Shown: one piece after another, positions 37,309 through 50,512 of the stretch
Numbering within the stretch: the first letter of the stretch is position 1
Layout: each line of letters opens with the position of its first letter
Source of the DNA: Sthenelais limicola
Taxonomy: Eukaryota > Annelida > Polychaeta > Phyllodocida > Sigalionidae
Reading direction: 5' to 3'
NCBI GenBank assembly: GCA_942159475.1
Contig: OW804096.1
Span: 126,222,941 to 126,286,940 of the forward strand
Length of the DNA: 64,000 bases
The notes under the pieces: model-generated
What the model was told of the DNA's origin: nothing
Seen by the model: only the letters and a program-made list of their open reading frames with translations
Databases searched by the model: none
Translations under genes and position numbers: made by a program

Positions 37309-40300
37309 CTTGGTTATGCCAGACCCGATTCATCGGGTGGTAGAACGTCTCTGCTCCCAATACACGCTTGTCTGCAAAATAAATCATTTATTCATTGCTA
37401 TGTAACGAAAAAAGCATCATATTAAAGTTAAAATTCAACCAGGATACAAACGAAAAAACAATGGCCACATTGAGATGTACTTATGAGATCAATAAAAAAC
37501 GTTACAACAACAACATTTTTATTCATTATCCTGTGTTTACGGAAAATGAATAAATAACCATTAATTTTAGTTTTAATTTTAACGTTTTATTTAGCCTCAC
37601 AGCTTTAGAAGGATCTTCTTGACTTTAGATCTGATGAAAAGCCTTTCAATCTAGATTGGATAAATTTGTACCGGTACTAAGACCTAGGAAGAGTGGGGAA
37701 AAAATATGCCAAAGAACTGGGTACATGAAACAACGATGACATTCAATGGGTGACGCAAGTTACAAGCGACTACCCGCACTCATATATCCATTAATCTTGG
37801 CATCTCCTAGCCCCATAATTATTACACTATATAATATAACATTACTAAATATGTATTATAATTATTGCCATATCTTGCGTATAACGGCCCCTTTGTACAG
37901 TTAATAGCTATATATATATAGACAACTAATTTATTATTCTATTTTAATATGACGAATAATAACCACAAAGCACAGGTCATTATTTTCACACACCGTTTAT
38001 TTTCGCCTGGGCGGTAAGAAATTAGTTCAAACTTTATTGGTATCTGGATTACAAGAAATCTGAGAACGGGTAATTGATGATCGTCGGTGCATGAAATTCA
38101 GAGACAAATGACTGGACTGAAAGGCATTGTTTTCCCCATCATCCCAGAGTGGTTCGTAACTCATGAGAAATATTGGATTTAGTGTGTATCTGTCCCCTCT
38201 GCAAGTAAAAAGAACCCAGATTCCGATTCATAAAAGGCATAATGGTACACAGGGGATATCTGGAAGTTCTCTGCAGCAATAAAAAAAGAGGTGTGTGTGT
38301 GCGGGGGGAGGGGGCTACCAAAGGCACAAGTGAAGAACCAAAATTGGAAAGCTAAAAAACATTGCTGAAACAACCATCAAACTATATATATGGGTTCACA
38401 AATAAATCAGATTCAATCCCATCAATCAACGCTGGATTATACTATTAAAATAAAACCGAAATAATTTAATTAACACATGGTTTCTTTATCTTGTGACTTT
38501 TTTTATATCGATATCATGTAGCATTTGATTATAAATACAGAGATAGGGAGTTTTTACTATAGAAAACCTGTATTTGAAATGGGTAAGTTTTAAATTATAA
38601 TGCCACAGAAACAGACAATGCCTTTTTCTGCGTATTGTATATCGATGAGGGCAAATGAGACGTGGGACCCCCAGTAAACAACCCTACAACTTAAATAACA
38701 GCCGTCCTTAGGGTAAATCAGTGCTATCTCGATTGGCTGTATATTACCCTAATGTTCCTAAGTTGTATTACTGTTGGAATCCGATCTATGATTCAGTGGA
38801 ACGTACGTACTATTGACTAAATATGTCCCCATTTGATTTTGGATGTGAACCATCGAGCAATCACTTCTTTCCATTTGACATGCAGTTCCTTTTGAAGCGC
38901 TCAACTGTGCAGTCACAAACTATTAGGCTGTCCGTGAATTTAGATAAGTGATTCAAAACATCCACGTGGTGGACAGGCGTATTTAGGAACTTTATGTAAT
39001 TGTACGGCCATATTTGTAATATTTTTTTTTAAAAAACGCCTGATTATACAGAGAGCCAACACCGATTATCGAACATGATCAAGATAACCTGTCATTATAA
39101 TTTCAGAAGTTGTTTGAGTGCGGTATTATAAAGTTACATATATATAACATATATCTATCAGATCGATCGGTCAACCATGATACAAATGATCGGATCTATA
39201 CTTCGTTGATCACTGTAAATGACTCTCATGATGCAAAAGGTCTGAAGACAAGATGGATGATACAAGAGGAAACTTAACCTCAAGTAACCATAGAAGAGCC
39301 TTTCTGGGATGATCAAGCACCCCTTATTTTATCCTTTCTATTCCCGAATATCTCCGACTGCTATAGAACTAATGAAAAGATGATGCGGGTCCTCCCGGTA
39401 CGTCTCTGGAAATAATTGATGGATTAGCTGACCGTCTGAGGACGGGAACCGATGATTCTTTTCGTTCCGGGCAGAGTCCCATACATATTATAGACAATTG
39501 TCAGACGTATTGACCATCTACAGAAAGGAAAAGAAATCTATCTTCCTCGGAAGCAGGTGACCGACCTTGAACCTGAGACTGCTTCTTAAAGTGAGGCCAG
39601 CCATATGTTAGACTCCCTCTGGCTAGAGCCTATAGGCAATCAACAGGGGAATGCCATTCGCAAGTGAACTGCAATTAGGGTTCTGTTTTATCGTTCAGAT
39701 CCGTGTACAGTAATTATATCATATATGGTACAAACAGTTCTATGATTCCCACAGGTTGTTTAGTCTTTATACCAGGTGATCACTAAACTGATTTGCCCAC
39801 TGATAAAGGTTGATTCCAATTGCTAGTTATTTCTTACGGCGTTTGGGAAACTTATTCAAAGTTCATCGAGATATAAAATAAGGCATACTACGCAAAGCAT
39901 CTGCGGCCGAGTAACACTTAATTCGATTGATGCAAATTCAATGACATTGGCGTATGTCAAGTACGAGAATATCATGTCTGTATCAAACAATATCATCATG
40001 TATTTATCCACGACCAATAAAGAATTCAAGATGACATCACTTTCCTGAGATTATAGAGGTAGGAAACCGAGCATGATATACTACAAAACTGAATCAAATC
40101 GAATCGATGCGAACTGATTTCTAAATGCAGTTCCATTTACATATACCAAACAATAGAAAGTGCTTTGATTTGCTTCGAAGCGCTTTCTAAACTGTGATGT
40201 GAAATGGGTATGGAAGTCCCCAACGTAGGACTTAATTAATAGCAAGTATATATAGAATTACTCATACCTAAGGGTAATGACAATCTACAACCCCTAAAAT

Positions 40301-42119
40301 ATTCATAATACTCTGTCCCTAACGCCCAACTATTTTTGTTGTCTTTATATGGGTCTAGCACGCGTGCACTTGGAGAATGTTTCCTCTTCATTAGGACCAA
40401 AGTTTATCTATACAGCATAACAATGTTGAACCAATGTCCATAACAATCTATTTAAAGACTATTCTATCATGTTCTTACACCTGGGACTCAATGCATCTTG
40501 GAAACCATTCCATGGATCTAATTGGGAAGTCAACTGTCGTAATGTGCCATTCAAGTTCCGTTGCAAGCGAACATGGCATTACAACGGAATAACACCTGCT
40601 ATGGCAGTATTTCTTACGTCCAATTAGAACTATCCGCTCGCTTCAGTGTTCATTAGCCTCTTTCTCAAAGCATGTCAGCTGTGGACTTTCTCTAGGTAAA
40701 TGTCCTAGATTCAGGCCACATTAAAATAGTTGATCTCTTTTTTAACGAGTGATTGTCCGCAGTTCGGAAACAATGCTAGCCAACTTCAAGACAAATGCCA
40801 CATGCTTGGCGTAATGGGCCAGTTTCAATTCATGGGTGACATGCAGTTGCTAAGTGATACTGGATTTATCGTAAGACCTTTCATGAGGTGTGCTATCTTC
40901 AGCAAGATGGTTGCAGCCAGCACCCAATGGTTCAGCCAGAGCACTGACTCTACATCATCTGTATAATAACATATATATTGGATCATTAATTAATCTATAA
41001 ACCTTGAGGCTTATGAAAGAATGGAGATCTCCACTTCCCCGAAAAAAGGTAAATTTGCAGTGATCATATGAACCATGACATTTTCCTATGATATATGACC
41101 CTCCCGTAACTTCAAGTTTGCAATATAACCTTGCTCCATTTTTTGATGCGGTGTGTGTCTTACACATAGCCATAATTGAAAATCTAATAAGTAACGATGG
41201 TGACCTAAACCTTCGACTGAAGGCCAGAACTTCAAGTAAACACAATGTGGTTCCGTAGTCTCACCATCTTAGTAATCCCACCCCGACTCCATTGTTTCAC
41301 ATGGATACATGGAAGAGAACTCTATGTACTAACCTACGAATAATGAACCTATTTTTTCAGATTTTCATTTTTGTATATATATATATATAATGTAACTGTA
41401 TGCGGCAGGCAGTGGGAAGATCGTCACTGCGACGACACCGTACGTCTAATTCCTGCAGTAAAGATTTTTTTTACCAAGTCTCACAAATTATAACTTTGAA
41501 TTTGTCCATAGACAGAGCAACCTACCCTGAAAGTCGTTTGTGAAAATATAAACAAAATTTGAAATGCTGGTTGATCGCTCTTCATTTTACTAATATAATT
41601 ATCCTTTTATTAGATACAGACAAACATACTTTTTGCTCAAATACCTCAATGAGTTTTGGGGATGTTTCTAACCCAGAATATGTTTATACATTCCTAAGAC
41701 AACTCAAATCACACTGAGGCGGTAAAAGCGTAGCTATAAGCGTCGTTAAGGAGTGAACAACACATTACTTACGTCATATACTCAGTCGACGTCATCATAT
41801 CAAGAGGGCTATGGGGGCCAAATGTTCAAGTTCTACCTTATTTGTTACTTTTTTCATTTTGTACCTATAATTTTCAAATTTCGTCATGCAGGTTCTGATC
41901 AAACAATAGGCCAATGAACCTTGTAGGGAGGAGCTCGCCACTCCTTTCCACTTACAGAACCAGCTCAACAACCTCGTCAAAATTAACGCTAGAGTCAACA
42001 TTTAAAATTCTGTCCCTTAAACTTCAGATTCTATCACTTATATATTTTATTTCATTTCACATGTTTAATGGTGTGAAGAGAGACAGAGCATAGGGATAAG
42101 GAGAATATAGTGTGTGTGT

Positions 42120-42131
42120 GGGGGGGGGGGG
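42120..42131 (+). repeat. Poly-G run after a TG repeat
   Basis: (TG)n followed by twelve G residues, within a purine-rich stretch that ends in GAGGTAGGGAGAGAAG. Confidence 0.95.
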
Positions 42132-42701
42132 AGGTAGGGAGAGAAGAAAGTGCATGAGGCCTTGTAAGTTGCTCAGCAAATCCACACGCCTTTAGAAAAG
42201 ACTTGTGATGGAGAATAGAACAAAGGACCCAGTTGCAGTATTCTGACAGCCAATCAGATCATATGATACAAATTCGATCATGGTTGATAAGTATGCAAAC
42301 AAGACATCTGGTGTTTAAGGTAATCAGAGGCAGAATAATACAATCTGACATGAAATTTAAAAAATCGGACACAGAACTAAAAAAGTCAGCCACAGAATTA
42401 ACAATTTCACAGAACTACTGTTACTAATACAACAGTAGTGTTCAGTGGTCTTTCAGAATGTCTACTTTATTTTTATGCATTCTGAGGGGAAAAGCGGTTT
42501 TTATATATGCGGGGCAGTGTTTTGTTTCTGTGATGTGTACGTGAGCAGAACTGAAATAATCAGGTGGGGCTAGGCTGAGTCTGTTTGTTTTTTATTATAC
42601 TAGGAGTGCGTCCCTTCCCACCTTAAGCACCCCTGATGGCGGTGCCATGTAGAATGTATACTACATAAAGTTTCCCAAGTGCATTTTGGAAACCTTGTCG
42701 A

Positions 42702-42769
42702 GAATTTTGACTTTGACTTTGATCAAGAAATTTTGATTTTGACCAAGAAATTTTGACTTTGACCAAGTA
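42702..42769 (+). repeat. Short tandem repeat, ~20-bp unit, three copies
   Basis: The unit is about AAATTTTGACTTTGACCAAG. The minus-strand open frame over it is a by-product. Confidence 0.8.
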
Positions 42770-43674
42770 AATAAGCATGCAGTTCCCCCATCTCCCATTC
42801 CATTGAGATCCATGCAATCTCATTAAGTGCCAACAACGTGTTGCTAGTGGAACATTCTCAGATGACGTCATCATGTTCCCATCCTCACCAGTGTACTGAC
42901 ACAAAGAATGAAAGATCTGTAGTAGAGTGTACAGTATACTTTTCCTCGCATCTTCCTGATTTCCCCGCAAATATTGGTGAAAATATATATCTAAAGGTAG
43001 GAAGGGCTGTTCTTTCCGAACTTATTTTGATGTATTATGTGTGGAAATAGCATTTTTCACAACATTTCTGCTCATCAATCCATTCAGCTGACGCACCTAA
43101 ACGTTCAAAGTTCAATCTTGCTGAAAACTTGTCAAACTATTGTTTATTACTTAAATGCACGAGTAAAATTTCTCTCAACCAACTTTGATCAAAACTACAT
43201 ATTATTTAGAAGTAGGAAATCATGCCCTTTCTGAAGTTCTACTTTTGTGTAATCTATTGTGAGGATAAATAGCGTTTTTTAAAGGATTAGTGGCAGTGTA
43301 TTTTTACAGTTTTGTGCACAGTAAAGCAATACCGATTTCAGGTGGCACAACGCAGAGTTGTATTTCCAATTTATACCCCGATCCCAAAGTTTTTTAATAG
43401 AGCACCCTCAGTGCAGATGTCCAAAAAAGCACACAAGATGGCGGCGCCCAGGCAAAAAGTAAATACTATAGAACTTATAAGCTTTCCAACTACAAGTGCC
43501 TTTGGCACTCATACTGCCTTTGGTAGGGGAATTCTTTAACTATTTCATACATGTATGTATGTGTGATGTCTATATATATAATATATTAACCATTTCTTCT
43601 AGACGAATTTAAAGATAACACCCCAAGCTGCTAAGTCTGTCACATATTGCATAATCACCAAATCACCAAAATCT

Positions 43675-43808
43675 GACCGTTTTTTTTCGGTCACTGAAAA
43701 TATGACCGTTTTTTTCTCGGTCCTGGCAATTGGATGCCAGCGAATTCCTGAGAAAAATCGGTCACTCACCGAGGTTGGGTCTTTCAGTGTACTGAGTCTT
43801 ACCCAACC
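43675..43808. repeat. Cluster of short inverted repeats
   Basis: GACCG-T8-CGGTC (43675-43692) and GACCG-N9-CGGTC (43704-43722) stand side by side, followed by CGGTCACTCACCG (43759-43771) and GGTTGGGT/ACCCAACC (43773-43808). CACTGAAA and TTTCAGTG also face each other across the cluster. Confidence 0.75.
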
Positions 43809-45195
43809 GGGTCAATGACATTATAATGCCGTGTCCGAAAACCTGGCAAGTTAGAACCTCATGATCTCATAGTTAGTACCTATCCCTGGCACTTTTACCC
43901 TGTCATTTTCTGTGTGCGAATGTGTGTAAACAACAACGTTTAAACAACCATCACTTTAGAGAAAATCACAGTTATTATACCAACACCGTCCTCTAGATAA
44001 TAGCCTGCTGACTTCATCTCGATCCATGATTCATTGATAATAGTAACAGTTTATCTACAGGTGACTCAGATCAAGCTAAAATAGGATTGATATAAGGCGC
44101 ACTGGAAGGGAAATCTCCGGCGGAGGAAACAAAAATGGCACACCATAGCTCATACGTATTACTCATCGATGAAATTATTCAACTAGGTAGCTTCTAAATC
44201 CTCAGCAATATAGGAATCAGCAGAAATACATCTTGAAGTAGAGGTAATTGCGACCTAAAAATAAGACGTACCTTTTGTACCAGGTTTTGTGTGAGGTTTT
44301 TCAGGTGATGATGTATAAATACATATAGAAAACTATATATCACCGGGTAGCTCTTGAGTAGCTCTGTCTAAGGAGCTAATAATGAAAGAGAAAAAATGAA
44401 TTCTGATAAACATACAGCCTGGGGACACCAAAGGTGAGGCTTTTTCAGTGGCCTAGCTCATATGCAGAAATAACAACCCGACATTAGATTGCTTTTGGGA
44501 GGAATTCTAGAATCATCTCTCATGTATCTGCACACGTGATCCATTTGTTTTTCAGCTGACCTCTAGAATATATACTCTTCATAACCTTGGGGGCTTTGGC
44601 ATCGTGATTACATAATTAACAATTAACGCCTGGTCTTGAAGCGAAGGACATACAAAGGTCGCTTAAAGGCTTCTGTAATGATTTTCATCGAGCAAAAACT
44701 AGTGATTGACTAGCGATTTTAATAAAAGAGAACATTACAAAATGAAGTCCCCAATGAGCATTGATGAATATAAAACGTCTCATGTGAAGTAAGACACAAG
44801 CTGCAAGCAATTTTTACTGAAGGTTGTTCTTGCTCCACAATATCAAAGTTGCCTCACATGGTAGCAAGTCAGGCCTGGGAGAGGGATCGAGGGCTGACAT
44901 GCAAAGTACTCTGTGCCTTGCCTCCAAACCCCCAACCAAGGTCACGAGATGTCCAAACTTCCAGGGAAGATATATACATAGCTAGTTTTACTGTGATGTG
45001 TATACGATTCTTGCACGAGCATAATATTATATTCGTCGGGAACCCCAGCTTCCCATTATTCATGACCTGCCATTAAAAATTGTCCAGAAGGGTTTTTTCA
45101 ATTTATTTATGATACTAAGAGAAGACTGGCTAAACTCAGCTGGGGATATTATTTAGATATAGCAATGGCGTATAGTGGTGGTTTAATATTGCAGA

Positions 45196-45216
45196 ATATA
45201 TATATATATATATATA
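45196..45216 (+). repeat. TA microsatellite
   Basis: Alternating TA for about 20 bp. Similar shorter runs occur near 26780, 41378, 15571 and 50644. Confidence 0.95.
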
Positions 45217-46675
45217 ATGTTTTCATCAGTGAATATAAATATGAAAAATTAATAAAACATTTTATGTATTCTTCGGGTTAGTTCGAATTATATTAAATAG
45301 AGCTGCAACAACGATCTCCTAATTCTACATATATATTGGATTTTGTATTTGAGGTGTTTATCATTCCTCGAAAATGTTGCATTACTTGTAATAAATATAA
45401 TAATAGACATCTATATAACAGAACTTGATGATTGGTAAATGATTATCAGATTTATTTTCAGCTTGATAATTATTTCAGAATTTTGATCGAGTGCAAAAAC
45501 ACACATATTTACATCATAACCACAAAAAGATCGCAAAATGGTTTACCAGGGTTAGTGTTTTGTACATTCAGTGTAGAGCAACAATTATTAGTTTTGTGAC
45601 CTTCTATATTTCTGATAAATTGTAAAAGTGTAAGTCAGGATATTAGTAAATATTGTTCGGTTGATCTCATTTAATTTCATTACTGCTTCTACTCGTTTCA
45701 ATATATATATATTATATCTTGTAAAAGAAAAGATATATACCTTGTAAAAGAAAAGAGAGAGAATAGCTTGGACATGTGAATAAAATTATAGCATGATTGA
45801 AATTTACTCGTTTATATAACAAAGGATCAGGCTAAAGTATTTCCTGTCTTTGTTGCATTTTTATATTGTCAAGTTTCATACGTTTGTAACGTTTGCATTC
45901 ACTGTTTAAAAAGTCAGGAAGGTCAAAGCCCTTGCATATGGCCCCTTTATTATAAGCTCTTTGGGAAAGGTTTAGATACAATCTTGAAAGTCTATAAAGA
46001 AAGATTGGGCGTATAATTATATAGAACTGGTCAATTATTGTTTGGGTTTTCACCGGCTGGCTTAGGGGCAGGTATCACCAGAAACAATTTTTATGTGACT
46101 TGGTATTTTTTTCTCGTTCTTTTCACGTCCTTCACTGTCCTCCAATTTACATGATCATCACGTGGTGTGCAAATTTGACTCATTTCTCTCATAAAATGTC
46201 TTCTTACCAGTTTTCCGACGAAGATGAATGGCCATGCGTAATAATAATCCAATAATCGGGTTCGTATTGAATTTGCAGCTATTTAAGAAGTACATGTAGG
46301 CCTACTCATGCATGTATACCCAGATGGGTTTCCTGTATGCCTTCTCTTGTCAGACGAGTGCAAATTTCTGCTAGTTTTAGCTCCCCGCGTGTGCAATGGC
46401 GTGTGTTTTTTCCGCTATTAACTTAATTTAATTTGATTACCAAGAAACCCTATAATCCTTGGACTTAACTCACGAGGACATTACTTATAAATAAAAATCT
46501 TTTCTGTAGGGTACATATATACCTGTCTATTTTGTTGACAACATTAATGACTGTTTTTCGCCAATTATTCCTGGACAAAAACTGAGCACACCTATAAGCT
46601 TTAAACTGACACATTCATTTCATTGAACTCTTTTAGACTGAACTACCCGTTAACCTCTCAATATTTAATGATTAA

Positions 46676-47506
46676 CCCTATCAGGGCGAGTAGTGCATTT
46701 ATGCACTATTATTTGGGTCATTTTCCCCATAATATTGCCTATAAGACATGCTATTCATTTAATAAAACCTGCTATTTTACCCTCTTCCTCCTATGTCAAT
46801 GTGTTCCAAATGTTGTAAGGACCAATAATCAAAAAAATGTTCTTGTGCCTGGTAGATGCAGAAAATTTGGTGTCCATAATAGATTGTGGCTAAATTGGAA
46901 GAATTATAACTCTATTTATGCAATATTCATTCTTAAATTGGAAAAAAACTAAATCTAAATTTATTTTTTTGAAAAAATGCCATTCATTCAGTTTTTCATG
47001 CTGAATAAAATGAATGGTCGTAAAAGTTGATGGATTTTGAAAATGGTTCCTTTAGAATGGTTTCCATGGCAACCAAACAGCCCGTTTTTTTCAATTGAAA
47101 AGGTGTATATCTGGTAAATGGTTGCTATGGTGACATAAAACATGAAATTTCTAAATTACAACTCATAACAAGTAGAGCAGAAAATTTAGGTTCATGTGCA
47201 ATTTACTCAGTACAAATCGCATTTCTTACAGCAAAATGGTGATAAAAAGACTATGTGGCATTGTCCTGATTAATTTTCACTGTCTAGACATCATTGCCTT
47301 TTACATCATCTATCTCCTTTTAAAAAGTCACTTAGGCTAAGTAGTTTAGCTCAAAATTTAACAGGCAGGCAACTTTGAAAGACTATAACTTCACTAATAT
47401 TTGGAGTATTAAAAAGATTTTTTCGTTTTTATAATGCTTGGTACGGCCACAATAAGGGACAATTTAAAAGACAACCTCCCTTATCAGACCCTCTGCCCTT
47501 AAAGGG
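46676..47506. mobile_element. piggyBac-like non-autonomous element, TTAA-flanked
   Basis: TTAA (46672-46675) precedes CCCTATCAGGGC, and GCCCTTAAAGGG precedes TTAA (47507-47510). Terminal repeats starting CCCT next to a TTAA target duplication are characteristic of the piggyBac superfamily. The 831-bp body is AT-rich, with no transposase motifs. The open frame at 46623-46952 crosses the element's left end, so it is not an independent gene. Confidence 0.7.
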
Positions 47507-48140
47507 TTAACATTTGCTTTAAAGTGGTGAACTGCCAAAGATCACTGGGAACGAGGGCAAAGGTTAATGAAAGAAGTTCAAGACGGTCGCCAATTCAACC
47601 TCCATTGAATCACGATACAAAGGAGTTGCAAATCTGAATGGTTCCTCGGAAGCGAGTGCTTATTGATGTGGATTACGAAAGAAATAGTGAGATTTGTGAG
47701 AATTACAGGAGACATGTTAAAGAGATGTGGAGAAATGGAGCCATGCTTAAGATTATTATTTAGGATATAAGTCCTTTTTGATAATTATTGCTGACGCTAC
47801 ATCGTGCCACAACCACCACCACAGTGAACCCAATTTCGTGCAGTTTCGATTTGTTTAAAATTTGAAGTATGAATATTCTATCGTTGATGAGTCCTTTTGC
47901 AAACAGGAGATTTCCCTGTATGCTTTCTTGGTTTTTAATAGCACATTAACGATATCATTAGACAGGAAAATGACCCTGTTATGGAAACTTTGGAATTCAT
48001 CATCATATTTTACAGCTTGTTTAAAATATACATATTACACTAGGACGAATTTGAAGATCTCCAACAGTAATTCTAAAATCGTGCAATTAATATCTGAAAG
48101 GGAAGGGCATTTAAGGTACAGACGTACTTTGAGTGTTAGA

Positions 48141-48338
48141 CCCTGCCCACACACAGCCGATTTGCCTCCCGATTGCCCGCCGATTTGGGTCTCCCGATGA
48201 ATCCTATGATTTCATTTCAAAAACAGGTTTATGTTTTTGAAATAATATAAACCAGGATTGGAAATGAAATCCTAGGATTCATCGGGAGACCAAAATCGGG
48301 GGGCAATCGGGAGAGAAATCGGCTGTGTGTGTGCAGGG
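48141..48338. mobile_element. Foldback element with ~80-bp inverted arms
   Basis: The left arm starts CCCTGCCCACACACAGCCGA, and the right arm, read on the other strand, starts GCCCTGCACACACACAGCCG; the arms stay about 90% identical for roughly 80 bp, through CTCCCGATGAATCCTA and GATTTCATTTC. Only about 40 bp of spacer remains. The CTCCCGAT and GCCGATTT words are shared with the 55.8-58.3 kb element, suggesting related families. The duplicated target is unclear. Confidence 0.85.
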
Positions 48339-50263
48339 CATAAGTGTGAAAACTATGAAGAAGTTCCAAGCCTGCAAGTGATTTCCTGGGACCACGAGGT
48401 TTGTACGCGGAGGTGTGAAACTAGCAAGGGCTCAATAGATTGGACATGCTCTGGCAACATGATGATGATTGGCATGTAATGTTACAGTTGGAGATAAATT
48501 TAAACCAGTCGACTTTCACCCAGTCCTGATAGAACTGCCAAGAAAATATCTTAACCAAACTTAAATAGCTCTCACTAACACAGAGATAATCAGGAAGGGC
48601 AAAGCCTTTATGTGAGACCGTCACAAATTCCTTCCATGATTCCCAGCCTAATTGAAGTGTGTCTGGCAACCATTGGCCCTCGTCTTCTTACAAACTTGAG
48701 GCACTTAAAGGCCAAGGGTTTAAGTGTTTCCGAATTAACTTGGCCAGATTTCAAGCAATAGCATATACAGTGAACGTAACATGGATCAAGATCATCACTT
48801 GACTTTTCATACAGCGATTTTGTTTATAGTAGAACGATGTAATAAGGCTGAGACTCAACGTATAATGGCTTTCACTGTTCACTTTCTTACTTTAAGGCAG
48901 TTTTGAAAACAATCAAAGGAGTCCAAACCAAGGTCTGCATCAAGTTCATGTCTGTGGATAATCTAACAGAGTGTTCATGTTTCTGTCATAGAATTTAACC
49001 TTTGCCCAGGTTTTTCAACAATCTTGGCGCAATTCCATCTCCCGGATCGCTTCCAAGACTCAACTTTTGACTGGTATCCATCATTCATTTTTGATGAACG
49101 ACACTTTTTGCCAATTCCTGTCTAATTAACACTTGGCTGCTTTGATTTCCGCTTTGATAATAACTAAGCGTACAGAAGGATAGTGTGAGACGGGGTTGTT
49201 AATCTGTATTACCTGAATCTACGGACAACTAATGTAACTTGTTATCAAGCTACGTTTTGTAGCAATACTATTAAGGTATATTCATGAAACGAAAATATTG
49301 CAGACATTTGAGTACTTTCCCTGTTTGAATTTTATACTCGAAAACAGGAAGGAAAATTTGAACATCTGTGTGATGACCTTTGACAATTCCAGTTAGTTTT
49401 GCTGCCTCACATTAAGGTGTATTTGGCTGATGGCCCACCTTGATACTAAATTGTATTATATACGCATTGGATCTGATATGAGGTAATTGTAAGTATTAAA
49501 CCATTACTATTGGTTTAATGGGAAGTAGTCATGAAAACCGATGTTTTTTCCTGTTTAATGTTCTAGTTCCCCTTATTATGTTTAAGAAATGCTGCACCTC
49601 TTTCTATTGTGGGGAAGAATGTATGTAGACTCAATAATCTTTTTTTCACTCATCTTCTACCATTTACTATAATTATGCTTCTCTTTTGTCATTATTATTT
49701 CTCTTATGTATAATATCTAAAAAAAAAGTTGGTGTGGAATACACACATTTTTTGTATCTTGGATATTATTTTCTTAATGAAGAATTAATCGGAAAATTAT
49801 ATTATTTATAGCATATATGTAATCATAGATTAGTTAGCTGAATCGGGTCTCTTGTCCACTTGGAAAATAGCATTCCTTGCTCAGTCGCAATATATCTGTA
49901 CAATACCTTAATTCTACCATTAATTAAGATACGATAAATACTCAATTAAAATCAGATTTAAACCTGACGCCGTGTGGTGTCATCTCTTCTTTGTCATCAA
50001 ACAGAAAAAACTTCAAGAGTCGGATTTCAAATGCGCGTTAAAATAAAACCAGAGAAAAGAAATGAATTGAAGGCAACTATAGTGGGCTTTTAGATTGTGG
50101 TTTTAACAAATGATATTGTTTTGTGTGGCTTTGCACTGAGAATGATATCTTTCTATATCCCTTTCTTTATTAGATATTCATTAAACAAGTTTAAACAATG
50201 AATCCCTATTTTAATCCTTGCATCATCACCTGCAAATTGCGATATGGATAAGAGGCAACTTAC

Positions 50264-50512
50264 CGACAATCTTTAGCCAAGCTCTGGCTCGCTCCCACGT
50301 GGATGAGAAGTTTTCATATTGGGGAGCTCCTGTGCACATGCCGACTTTGACTGCACATGGGATGAAAGTCTTGTAGCTGAGGCTTGTGGGCGGGTTGTAC
50401 ACGGCAGAAGGGCTTGCGTTCTCCGGTGGGCGTACGTACGTGACCCGTACAAAACGTACCATGGCACAACTCTCTACTTTGTCCACGAAATTAACTCCCG
50501 TGTGAACTTTGG
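50264..50512 (-). CDS. Unidentified tandem-repeat protein, exon d
   Basis: This 249-nt exon lies between CATTGCAG| and GTCG|GTAAGT on the minus strand. Its first two bases complete the Ala codon from exon c. It encodes AKVHTGVNFVDKVES, AMVRFVRVTYVRPPEN, then a linker with SLSYKTFIPCAVKVG and APQYENFSSTWERARAWLKIV. The second strand (VRFVRVTYV) matches LYITRIYF of exon a, and the FIP / P-x-Y-x-N / RARAW block matches exon b, so it closes one repeat and opens another. It ends one base into a codon, so at least one more exon must lie at lower coordinates; I could not identify it with confidence. It has three cysteines, whereas exons a to c have none. GC content is clearly higher than the surrounding intron, as expected for coding sequence. 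Confidence 0.85.

Larger units (their letters stand above)
37400..50263. other. Largely non-coding stretch
   Basis: It holds the TTAA element at 46.7 kb, the foldback at 48.1 kb, the inverted-repeat cluster at 43.7 kb and small tandem repeats. Further exons of the tandem-repeat gene should lie at the upper end of this stretch. One phase-compatible possibility on the minus strand near 48890-48960 (MNLMQTLVWTPLIVFK followed by a stop) is too weak to call. Confidence 0.5.

Noticed and set aside
46623..46952. 109-codon plus-strand frame
   Set aside because: It crosses the left end of the TTAA element and has no domain features.
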